Assembly: GCA_021464525.1 (NCBI GenBank)
Contig: JADRCO010000723.1
Span: forward strand, 1 to 27,577
Length of the DNA: 27,577 bases
From: Rhizophagus sp. LPA8_4_AMF
Taxonomy: Eukaryota > Glomeromycota > Glomeromycetes > Glomerales > Glomeraceae
Direction of reading: 5' to 3'
Part shown: in pieces, positions 1-21,678 of the stretch
Numbering within the stretch: the stretch's first letter is position 1
Layout: every line of letters starts with the position of its first letter
The notes under the pieces: model-generated
What the model saw: the letters and a program-made list of their open reading frames with translations, nothing else
What the model was told of the DNA's origin: nothing
Databases searched by the model: none
Position numbers and translations under genes: made by a program

Positions 1-70
1 TTGATACTTATTTTAAGTATATTTTAATAAAATTTTAAGTATATTTTAAGTATAAAAACTTTTCATAGGA

Positions 71-217
71 AGAATGAATGTTCAGATGTTGAATACTTTA
101 ACAATAGTTTAAAGATTCATCTATATCAATACTAAAATCAGAAATTATATTATCAGCTGTACTAGCTGTATGTATCACTTGAAATTGTTAAAGTATTCAA
201 CATCTACATTCATCTTT
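71..217. repeat. Imperfect inverted repeat (hairpin), possible MITE
   Basis: A 21-base arm at 84-104 is the exact reverse complement of 185-205. The match extends with small gaps outward to about 71 and 217, leaving a loop of about 80 bases. No target-site duplication is obvious. It may be a small non-autonomous element or simply a large hairpin. The first 60 bases of the window also repeat the short string TTTTAAGTAT several times and show nothing else. Confidence 0.5.
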
Positions 218-499
218 GACAATATTATATCATGACTTATAAGTCTAATAACTTAGAAGTCCTTTACAAAGTTTGTAAATTAACATCATAAGAAATATCC
301 TTGCAATTCAATTTCAGTGAAATTTTGTAGTTTATCAGGTACTTCACCTGGATCTATATTGTTCCCTTTTGAGAATTTTTTGGTAAGGTTTGTTCAGTAT
401 GGTAACATCAGCATTTTCCCTTTGCAAGTATAATAGATGGAAAACTATTATTACAGGTAGAGCTTTAAATTCACTTAGAATATTAGCAGGATCAGGCTA

Positions 500-730
500 T
501 CATGTATATCTGTGCCACTGTGGACTTGACCAAGTATTTGCTGTGGATGCTGCAGATGTGAATGCTGTAAATTTTGTCTTTGAGAATTCAAATTTTAATT
601 TATTGTATCTTGATTTTGGGTGAGATTCTTCGGATAAGTTCTTTGCAATCCATGCCTCTCTCTTTTCAACACTTTCACTTGCTCTTTTTCGCTGCCTGCT
701 TTCATGTTGCTGTGCATGACAAGTTTCATG
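500..730 (-). pseudogene. Decayed coding remnant rich in Arg/Glu/Lys
   Basis: An open stretch of 77 codons on the minus strand, bounded by stops, reads HETCHAQQHESRQRKRAS followed by ESVEKREAWIAK and then loses character. It has no good start codon. This Glu-Arg-Lys pattern (E-x-x-E-K-R-E-A-x-x-A-K) resembles the repetitive charged segments I associate with Helitron-type or other transposon-borne proteins in glomeromycete genomes. That resemblance is from memory and is not a domain hit. The plus-strand open frames over the same bases (390-623, 574-756) show no family features and are treated as shadows. Function unknown; probably not expressed. Confidence 0.3.
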
Positions 731-1261
731 CTAACTGGGTGTTTCATTCTCTCTAGCTTTACACTTTGAAGACTTATGAATTTATTTAAACCGCAATTTA
801 TTATATTTACAATTACAATTATTACTAATTATTACAATTTATAAAAATTAATATTTTTTTTCTAAATTTAACAACTAAATCCGCATACTTTTAACTTAAA
901 TGACAAAGAATATAACATTTAACACTCCGGACTCACACCGGTTTCCGTTTCCTAGTATTAGTTTTATCAATTGTCTTTATTTTCTAAATTTATAAATCTT
1001 TTTTATATTGAAAATATTTTAGAATTTATTTATATAGTAATATAATATATTTTAATTTTATTAAATCTGGTACTTGATACAATGTATGGCTTATGCAGGT
1101 TATGACTTTAAATTAGTTCTTATAAATAACCTAATCTGGATATTTTCATTCAGCAAGCTTTTTAGCATGCCGTTCCGAATTACCAACTTCTTTACTTTAT
1201 AAATAATTAAATTAATAAAATAAAAATAATGTATTTTGAAAAAAAAGGACTAAAACTTTAC
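731..1261. other. Intergenic region downstream of TRM1
   Basis: AT-rich sequence with no supported gene. It probably includes the TRM1 3' untranslated region next to the stop at 1262. The only structured element is at 931-955, a motif that recurs in the opposite orientation at 22485-22512. TATA-like runs around 1020-1060 are uninformative at this base composition. Confidence 0.5.
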
Positions 1262-3540
1262 TTACGTTTTACGTTTTCCAGAAGCTCTAGGTTTAGGTCC
1301 CCAATTCTTTTCAGGGTTTTGTTGATATCTTACCAACTTAATTTTTCTTGAAGGTGGCTCAGCATCTTTATGTATTTTAAAATCTGCGATAAAACTATAA
1401 ATATAATATTTCTAATTAATTATCATAAGGAATGTGTAAATTTATTTCAGATGCAGACCTTGGTTCTACTGCCAATAACTTTCTTGCAGGTGAATTTTCT
1501 GCAATATTTTTCATTGTAACAGGATGAAGTTTTTCCTACGGGAATTCTTTAATAATTAACTTTGAAGGTAATATTAAATTAGACTTGTGAATATACTTAC
1601 CCACGATCTCATTACATCCCAAATAACATCCATTGGAGCATCGGTTTTTACCGAACCTGCCATTGCATGCGATGCTGACACTTTATAGCCTTTGTTCAAC
1701 AGCGCAGAACTAAAACAGTTATTAATAAAAAAATTTATCGGTTTACCAACAAACAAAGAATATTATTCGGTGAATTCTTATTTACCAAAATTGCTTTAAT
1801 GGTGGATTTGTACAATTCAATTTACTTGAAAGTACTGAAATACTATGAAAGAGAGGAACATCAATTTCCTATTTTAAAATAATAAGAATTAGAAACAAAA
1901 TTTGACACTTTCATATTTACAGTTTCGTTCTTACCTCTGAAATTACTGTTAACATTCCTAACATACGTGCATGGGTTCCATACACCCCCGTACTCGAATT
2001 TTTTACATGTGTAAGCATTTTTCGAACAAATCCTTTATCATGTATAGAGGAATTCCATATAGGACCTCCAACCTAAAAAAAGAAACAATTTTTTAAGTAG
2101 ATATTCAAAATGAAAATAAAATATCTTATATAATTACATGAAATTTATTCCCACAATGTTCACAATTGCTATTAACAATAGGTCCAACCATAGGTGCATA
2201 AGAATTGTTTTCCTTTAATTTAGCCAATGGTTGTAAATAATATGATTTACAACCTGTACAAACATAAATATGTGATGTCTTACTGATATCAATAAAATGA
2301 ACTAAATTAGTACGTTTTGATTGTTTAAGGAAAATTTTCATTCTCTCCTTTTTGCTTACCAGCAATTTTTTTTTACTTCAGCAGCTGAAATTACAACACG
2401 AACAAATACTCTAATATAGAAATCTATGCTACAAGATAGCAAAGGAATTATTTGTCTTTGATACCTTGCAGCACATGTTGATAATGTATGGAGAAGAATT
2501 CTTAAAGCCTTTAATGTTAAATTTATCGTTAGTCAATTTGCATGATCTGTTTTTGAAAATCTTTGCATATATATAAAATAACCAACCATTTCATGACAAA
2601 ATTCTCCCTTAATAGGTATCGACCCATAATTTGCATAACTGAATGATTACATATTATTTTAAAAAAGTTTGTTATCACGGATAAAATAAATTTTATAAAT
2701 AAAAAATTCTACCATTTCTCGGGATAAGTTGATCCAGTAAGAACAGCCAAATCGGTACAAGTAATACAAAGTAGGCCTAATCTATCATCCAGTAAGAATG
2801 TTTCAAAAAGAATATAAATAATTACATATTTTGTCATACCTTCATTTTGAACAGATTGTACTGCCGCATCTAAAAAAGGTGAAGCTGTTCCATACGGGTC
2901 AATGTCGATAACATCAAATCGTTTATGATATTCTAGATGCTGATACATCAATGAACTAAAATTATTTCAGTAACTTAATCGTTTCAGATTACAAATTTAT
3001 ATGGATTTTTTTCGTAAAAATTTACCATGCATCACCTTGATTTGCTCTGACCAATTCTTTGCTCAATCCATTATGTTCTACATTTTGGCTAATTGATTTG
3101 ACAGCATCAGCATCTAAATCATTGGCCACTATAAAATCAATGTTAGGTACTTCTTTAGCGTAACGAATCGATCGTAGACCGCTTGCTGCTAATGCCTCTA
3201 ATATGGTAAAAGAATTATTCTTTGATTGTGCTATTGCTGTACTAGTCTCTTTTGTTTTACGTGCTTTTTTCTCTTTCTCTTCCAAGAAAATTTCGCTCCA
3301 AGTTCTTATAGCTGCAACTGACATATCTCTATTAAACTGTTGAACTTTATTATAGAATACTGCATTATCTTTTGGAAATAATATACTAGCTTTCCCTTCA
3401 GTGATTACACTAAAATCTTCAATATTGATATTAGAAGTTGTCATGATTCCTCTGTTAAAAAATAAATTGTTTGCTATTTTAAGGTTATCCGAAAAATTTA
3501 TTCGTTTGCAAAAATTGTGAAAACTCTTCGTAGATAACAT
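1262..3540 (-). CDS. TRM1: tRNA (guanine(26)-N2)-dimethyltransferase, Trm1
   Basis: Trm1 uses S-adenosylmethionine to make N2,N2-dimethylguanosine at position 26 of tRNAs, in the nucleus and in mitochondria. Eleven exons join in frame: 3026-3540, 2840-2955, 2713-2776, 2587-2638, 2360-2508, 2138-2282, 1935-2072, 1786-1868, 1601-1709, 1459-1535 and 1262-1394, giving 526 aa. Introns are 63-78 nt. Visible landmarks are the SAM-binding loop [10 protein letters not shown] (about residues 115-124), the catalytic DPYG (191-194), [12 protein letters not shown], a Cys4 zinc site (C307/C310 and C339/C342), [15 protein letters not shown] and the C-terminal NWGPKPRA. The ATG at 3540 gives a basic, mitochondrial-like leader; an in-frame ATG at 3444 (Met33) would give a form without it, echoing the two starts known for yeast TRM1. 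The tenth intron has an unusual donor, GTCTGC. The gene is divergent from PSMA1. The product is certain; small exon-edge errors are possible. Confidence 0.95.
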
Positions 3541-3700
3541 GATTCACTGCTGAAATACTTATAGTTGTCTCAAATATATGTACACATCACGTGAATTATA
3601 TTGCGTAAAATCTAGTGTAACTTGAGTGCGTCATCAAACGTATGAGAATAAAATTGCGTTCTTAGAACCAACAAAATATCCTCAATATCGAATTCCTATA
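3541..3700. promoter_or_regulatory. Shared divergent promoter, TRM1 / PSMA1
   Basis: Only 160 bp separate the two start codons, so both 5' leaders and promoters must lie here or overlap the genes. A perfect palindrome TCACGTGA (E-box-like, a bHLH-type site) sits at 3587-3594, and a TGCGTCATCA string (ATF/CRE-like) lies near 3629-3638. Neither site is proven. The yeast proteasome control element bound by Rpn4 (GGTGGCAAA) was not seen. Confidence 0.5.
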
Positions 3701-4880
3701 ATGGTAGGCATTAAACGTTATACATTTGTCCTCGAATAAGTCTGCATTTGCTAAATTATTTTATTTCTTTTTAGTTTCGCAACCAATATGATAATGATAT
3801 TTCGACTTGGAGTCCCCAAGGTCGTATTCACCAAATTGAATATGCTTTGGAAGCGGTAAAACAAGGGTCGGCTGCAGTTGGTTTAAGATCAAATACTCAT
3901 GCTATCTTGTTGGCATTAAAGGTAAAGCATTAGGATCTTTGTTGCTTATTATATTATATAATTACAATATTCTATTAATTTTGATAGAGATCCTCTGGAG
4001 AATTGGCCTCTTATCAAAAGAAATTAATTCGTATTGATGATCATTTGGGTGTCGCTATTGCAGGGTTAACTTCTGATGCACGTGTATTAAGGTAAAAATT
4101 AAATTAAATTGTAAGCACTTATAACCTTATATCTTATCTTTGTACTTATATTGACAGTAACTTTATGCGGACAGAGGCGATGAAATCAAAAATGATTTTT
4201 AATCGGCCTTTACCTATTTTCCGCATCGTTTCAGCAATTGGAGATAGTATGTTAAATTTATTTATTTTAATCTAACTGTAATGATAATTGACTTTTAAAT
4301 CTTATGTACAGAGGCACAAGTAAACACACAGAATTATGGTCGTCGACCTTATGGTGTTGGTCTTTTAGTTGCTGGATATGATGTGAGAATAACGATGATT
4401 TTTAAGTTCTGCATGGTTTTAATATTTATAACTTATCACTTCCGTTTGTTTATTATCAATAGGAAACTGGTCCACATTTATATGAATGTGCTCCTTCCGG
4501 GAATTTTTTTGAATATTATGCCATGTCAATTGGTGCTAGATCACAGTCGGCAAAGACTTATTTAGAAAAGTATTATGAAAGTTTTGCAGAAGGTAATTTT
4601 ATTAAAAGAAAACATCTTTATTTCAAATGATGCATACTTATTGAATTTTAAATAAATAAAAGCTTCATTGGATGAGCTTGTCCGCCATGGACTTAATGCG
4701 CTTCGTGATACATTACAGCAGGACAAAGAGCTTAGTACTCTCAATTGTTCTATTGGAATAGTTGGAGCTGATCAAAAATTTCAAATTGTCGAAGGGGATG
4801 CATTGCAAGCTTATTTAAATCTACTGGATACAGGTGCCCAAGAAGATCAAGGACAAGCACCAATGGAAACTGAAGATTAG
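3701..4880 (+). CDS. PRE5: 20S proteasome subunit alpha-6 (PSMA1 / Pre5)
   Basis: This is a non-catalytic alpha-ring subunit of the 20S proteasome, gating entry of unfolded substrates in cytosol and nucleus. Seven exons join in frame: 3701-3703, 3775-3921, 3988-4091, 4158-4246, 4312-4382, 4463-4592 and 4663-4880, giving 253 aa, a normal length. The N-terminus reads MFRNQYDND and is followed by the alpha-subunit signature [64 protein letters not shown] and [14 protein letters not shown] are typical of the PSMA1/Pre5 branch rather than other alpha subunits. The first coding exon is only the ATG, followed directly by a GTAGGC donor. The C-terminus is acidic (ending METED), as in homologues. Introns are 65-80 nt. 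An AATAAA lies 44 bases after the stop. Very secure. Confidence 0.96.
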
Positions 4881-5082
4881 TAAATTAGTATAAAATTAAT
4901 GTGACTGTTTGCATTTTTTTAGTAATAAAAAACAAAAATTTATTCATAGTTTGTTATCATTAAAAATTATCATTAAAAATTATTATTAAAAATTATCATG
5001 TGAAAATGTGACCTTGTGTAATCAGTCTGCGCCTGCACATGATTCAAAATAAATATAATTTTGTTTTACTAAGCACATCAAA
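4881..5082. terminator. PSMA1 3' end and upstream region of the deacetylase gene
   Basis: The 202 bp between stop and next start contains AATAAA at 4924-4929, a plausible polyadenylation signal for the upstream gene. It is followed by three near-copies of ATTAAAAATTATCATT (about 4957-4998). The promoter of the downstream gene must lie in the remaining about 100 bp. No other site is recognisable. Confidence 0.45.
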
Positions 5083-6634
5083 ATGAATTCTTCCACTTTT
5101 CTTCCAGGCAACAATGATAAAACTGTCCGAACCCAATCAGCAACTTTTCATATACAACCACATTCTACACAAAAAGTTTCTTACTTTCACCATAAAGACG
5201 TTGGCAACTTTCATTTTGGTGTAAGTTTTATCTAAAAATAGTTAAAATAGTTGCAAATGTTACCGCTAATATACAAAAATATTTGTCTCTTATAAAACAG
5301 TTACAGCATCCAATGAAACCTCATCGTTTGACTTTAACGAACAATTTGGTTCTAGGTTATGGCCTGCATAAAAAAATGACGGTTTATTGTCCACCTAAAG
5401 CGACCGATGATGAATTAATGGAATTTCATGAAACAGATTATATTAAGTTCCTAAAAAAAGTAACACCAGAAAATTCTGAAGAGTTTGCTGAAGATTTTCC
5501 TAAGTTTAATATAAGTGAGGACTGTCCAATATTTGAGGGATTGTATGATTTTTGTCAGATATATGCAGGTGCTTCAATAGCTGCGGCACACCAATTAGCA
5601 TCAGATGGTGCTGATATATGTATTAATTGGAGCGGAGGATTGCATCATGCGAAGAGATTTGAGGCTTCAGGATTTTGTTTTGTAAATGATATAGTTTTAG
5701 CGATTCAGCATTTATTAAGGTTCGTAAAAAAAGTTTTTTTTGCATGAATTTTATATACTTTACTTAAAAGTAGTTCCATTAAAGGTTTTATCCGCGTGTT
5801 TTATATATTGACATTGATATACATCATGGTGATGGTGTACAAGAAGCATTTTACGCTACAGATCGAGTTATGACAGTATCATTTCATAAATATGATAGTG
5901 GCAGCTTTTTCCCTGGAACTGGAAATATAAGCGAAATTGGTTATGGATTGGGCAAATTCTTTTGTTTAAATGTACCTCTCAAAGATGGAATTGATGACGA
6001 TAGTTACGTTTCATTATTCAAGGATGTTATATTAGATGTAAGGGATCATTATCAACCAAGCGTTATCGTATTACAATGTGGAGCAGATTCTCTTGGAAAA
6101 GATAGATTAGGAGGTTTTAATATAAGTATTAAAGCTCACGGAGAATGTGTAAAATTTATAAAAAATTGGCAGATTCCTTTGTTAGTTCTTGGAGGTGGCG
6201 GTTATAGAATTTCTAATGTAGCAAGATGTTGGACTTATGAAACTGGAATATTAGTTGATACCGAATTACAGCCTGAATTACCACAAAAGAATCATTATTA
6301 TAATTTTTTTGGTCCGGATTTTTCATTGCATCCACCACTTGTAAGAAAGATGGATAATTTGAATACAAGAAATGAATTACAAAAAATTTCACAACAAGTT
6401 CATGAATTGTTGAGATTTTTAAATGGAGTTCCTAGTGTTCAAATGCAAGAACTTCCAGGGGATTTACAAGGTATATTGGATGAATCTGATGAGGAATTAA
6501 GAGATGCAAGGGAAGATCAAACTGTCGATGTTAGAGGTAGAAAACGTTTAATGTGGCATGATAATGAATATTTTGATGGAGATAGTGATAACGATAAAGA
6601 TGACGATCAAAATATGGATGTTGATTTAAGCTAA
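5083..6634 (+). CDS. HOS2: Class I histone deacetylase, HDAC3/Hos2 type
   Basis: A zinc-dependent lysine deacetylase; in yeast and animals this branch (Hos2, HDAC3) works in Set3C or NCoR/SMRT complexes on chromatin. Three exons, 5083-5220, 5301-5719 and 5785-6634, give 468 aa. The deacetylase domain fills about residues 35-400: [24 protein letters not shown] with the active-site pair H161/H162, DIDIHHGDG with zinc ligands D197 and H199, the third ligand D292 in GKDRLGGFN, and the transition-state tyrosine Y326 in GGGGYR. Trp in [23 protein letters not shown] and ARCWTYET fit HDAC3/Hos2 better than Rpd3/HDAC1. The C-terminal tail from about residue 420 is very acidic ([15 protein letters not shown]). 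The second intron (5720-5784) has a GTTCGT donor. All catalytic residues are present, so an active enzyme is expected. The gene converges on SMG1. Confidence 0.94.
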
Positions 6635-6875
6635 ATTTATGTAATATTCTTTATTATGAGGTAAATTAATTTGTTTTTTTTAATATATCTGCTGATTCTT
6701 GTTCAGAGAATAACTTTGATTATTATTATAATTCTCCATGAAGAACGCAACACGTATATGATTGTAATATTTGAGGTAAATAGAGGTAATTAAACAATTA
6801 ATATTTATAACTTTTAAATTTTACTAATTCAATTTATTAAATTAATATTCTACAATTTAAATAATGACAAATGTA
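6635..6875. other. Convergent intergenic spacer (deacetylase / SMG1 3' ends)
   Basis: The 241 bp between two stop codons facing each other must hold both 3' untranslated regions. A minus-strand AATAAA (TTTATT at 6833-6838) could serve SMG1. No clear plus-strand signal was found. No gene or RNA is visible. Confidence 0.45.
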
Positions 6876-19837
<12,962 letters not shown>

Positions 19838-20239
19838 TACAAAATTCACGTTTTAGCGATCTAAATTGCAAAAAATATTAAATTATTATGACGCGTAAAC
19901 AATATAGTCGTGATATTGGAACAAAAATTTTAAACTTCTGGAGATCCGTGTAACTTAAATGATCTTTTGATCACATGTTTCTCAGTAACATGAGCGAATT
20001 GATCAATGAATGATAATTAATATAGAATCCATGTAACAAAAATTTTAAAATGAAATATTTCGGTCAATTTTGCACTTACAGAGGTGAAATAGATATCAAA
20101 ATGTTCATCTCAATAAGACGAATCTAACAAGCCTAAGATCATTAAAATCCAATTATTTGTATTCAAATTTGAAGTCAATAGAAAATTCTTGAAAAATTAC
20201 ACAAAGAATCTCTAATAAAAAAAATATATATACAGTATA
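19838..20239. promoter_or_regulatory. SMG1 upstream region
   Basis: No gene is visible. The SMG1 promoter and 5' leader should lie in the first few hundred bases above 19837. An ACGCGT core at 19891-19896 resembles the fungal MCB element, and a palindromic ATGATCTTTTGATCA string lies near 19959-19973. Both are unproven. Beyond about 20230 the repeat-rich region begins. Confidence 0.35.
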
Positions 20240-20425
20240 CAGTGACACCTCTATAAGTGCACCCTCTATATAAATTCTCTGTAAGTGCACGGTAGATCTG
20301 GTTCCAACTTATAAGAGCTCTTAATATTTTACTCTCTATAAATGCATACCCTCTCTAAATACACATTTTACTATTTTTTTACTATGGTCCCAAGAGGGGT
20401 GCACTTAGAGAGAATGGTGTCACTG
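20240..20425. mobile_element. Pogo/Tigger-like MITE with TA target duplication
   Basis: A 186-bp element begins CAGTGACACC and ends GGTGTCACTG, with near-identical terminal inverted repeats of about 30 bases (including AAGTGCACCC and its complement). A TA dinucleotide lies immediately outside both ends (20238-20239 and 20426-20427), the target duplication expected for Tc1/mariner-pogo transposases. CAGTGAC/ACC-type ends with internal AAGTGCAC repeats are typical of the pogo/Tigger group. It has no coding capacity, so it is a non-autonomous copy. Confidence 0.8.
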
Positions 20426-20453
20426 TATATAACAAGTAAGAGTTTTTTAATAT

Positions 20454-20584
20454 ACAGTAAGGTGTACAGAATATTAATGTACTGTACAAATTGGCCAGAG
20501 TTAATATTAATAATATCATATTCAAGTATATAATTTCTAAACTCAAGTCAATTCATATGTTAATATTATATACTTTTACTGTAC
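20454..20584. mobile_element. Possible second small TA-flanked element
   Basis: A sequence starting TACAGTAAGGTGTACAG and ending TTTTACTGTACATTA has short inverted ends (TACAGTAA / TTACTGTA) and an AT-rich interior. The ends are too short to be convincing. It could be a second mariner-like MITE or chance at this base composition. Confidence 0.25.
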
Positions 20585-20985
20585 ATTAAGGATATCTATA
20601 ATAAATGTATTTTTACCTATTCTATAAATTTATTTAAAATGTTAAAGATAAATTTAAATGTTATTTTTAATTTATTTAACAATTTTTTTTTAAAAAAAAT
20701 ATTTTATAATTATATATAAACATTAATTCTATAAATATATAATTACTACCATTTAATTTCTTTTAATAAGATGAATCTGATATAAGTTTCAATCATTAAA
20801 TGCTAAATTATCCTTAATTTATGATTTTAATATTTAAATACTATATAATTTACAAATTTATATTTATATATTATTGGTTTAATAGGATTATTTATGCAAT
20901 TTTTATAGTAAATTTGCATTATTATCCAATAATTTTATTATTATACTAAATATATAATAATATGAAATAACTGATATTGTGTAAA
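20585..20985. other. AT-rich spacer without recognisable features
   Basis: Almost pure A/T sequence with TTTATAAATTTA-like strings and long A or T runs. No open frame, inverted repeat of note or RNA gene was found. Confidence 0.5.
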
Positions 20986-20989
20986 ATTT

Positions 20990-21085
20990 AGGGTTGATCA
21001 CCCTTGGCTTATTGATTAGTCTGTGAATCCCCTCAAATAGCCTGAGTATGGTGAGGTCGCAGGTTTGATCACAAAATATTAAAGA
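20990..21085 (+). repeat. tRNA-like segment, possible SINE head
   Basis: TTGGCTTATTG at 21004-21014 resembles an RNA polymerase III A box, and GGTTTGATCAC at 21062-21072 resembles a B box (consensus GGTTCGANNCC). The spacing of about 50 bases is typical of a tRNA-derived promoter. The segment is GC-richer than its surroundings. It does not fold into a good tRNA and lacks paired acceptor ends, so a decayed SINE head is likelier than a functional tRNA. Confidence 0.35.
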
Positions 21086-21224
21086 ATTTTACTGCAGATG
21101 CTACTACCAATTATAGTTGTTTCCAAAATTCAATTGGCAAATTCTGAAATTACGAAATCGTAATTAATTACGTAATTCTATAATTTGTGTAACTGTGTGA
21201 ACTTGCACATATCTCGAGATCTAG

Positions 21225-21475
21225 TGATTCGTTTTGGATGCTTTTACTACCATTCGATTCAACTCATTGAGACGAATCAAATGGTAGGTGTTTCATCTCT
21301 CTAGCATCAATATTGACAGAGTTATGTTGCTGTAAATGTTTAATGATTATTGATATTGGAGCATGATCTAGTAATTGGATTTGAATGTTCTTACTACCAT
21401 TCGATTCATCTCACTGAGACGAATCTAATGGTGGTAAAATCATCCAAAACAGATCACTGGATGCCAAGTTATTAT
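21225..21475. repeat. Duplicated hairpin repeat (ACCATTCGATTC family)
   Basis: Two imperfect direct copies of about 75 bp start near GATCTAGT at 21218 and 21365. Each contains a hairpin: ACCATTCGATTC pairs with GAATCAAATGGT at 21249-21260/21274-21285, and with GAATCTAATGGT at about 21396-21407/21421-21432. A third, inverted fragment (ATCCAAAACAGATCACTGG near 21442-21460) mirrors the start of the first copy. This is a palindromic MITE-like element or a remnant of one. The flanks at 21140-21190 and 21535-21660 are rich in TTACGTAATT-type words and may belong to the same element. Confidence 0.55.
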
Positions 21476-21678
21476 TTGTTAAGTTTTTAAATATAATTCA
21501 GCCAAAATTAAGGTTAATTCTGGCCAAATATTTTCGTAATACGAAATTAATTATGGAACCTGAAATTAATTAAGTAATACAGAGTTTTTCTAATAAATTA
21601 CTTAATAATTACAGAATTACATAATTACGTATTTCCGTAATACTAAAATAATTTCGGATACAAGTATACTTTTCATAC

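Noticed and set aside
390-756. Two plus-strand open frames (77 and 60 aa) as small genes
   Set aside because: No family features, overlapping frames, no splice or promoter support; the minus-strand remnant explains the coding-like composition better.
1536-1560. In-frame TAG in TRM1 (…KEFP-stop) as a nonsense mutation
   Set aside because: Using the CCCGTAG acceptor puts these bases in the intron and restores the family motif W-E-K-x-x-P with correct phase.
21004-21072. Functional tRNA gene
   Set aside because: No paired acceptor stem, no clear anticodon arm and several departures from invariant tRNA positions.
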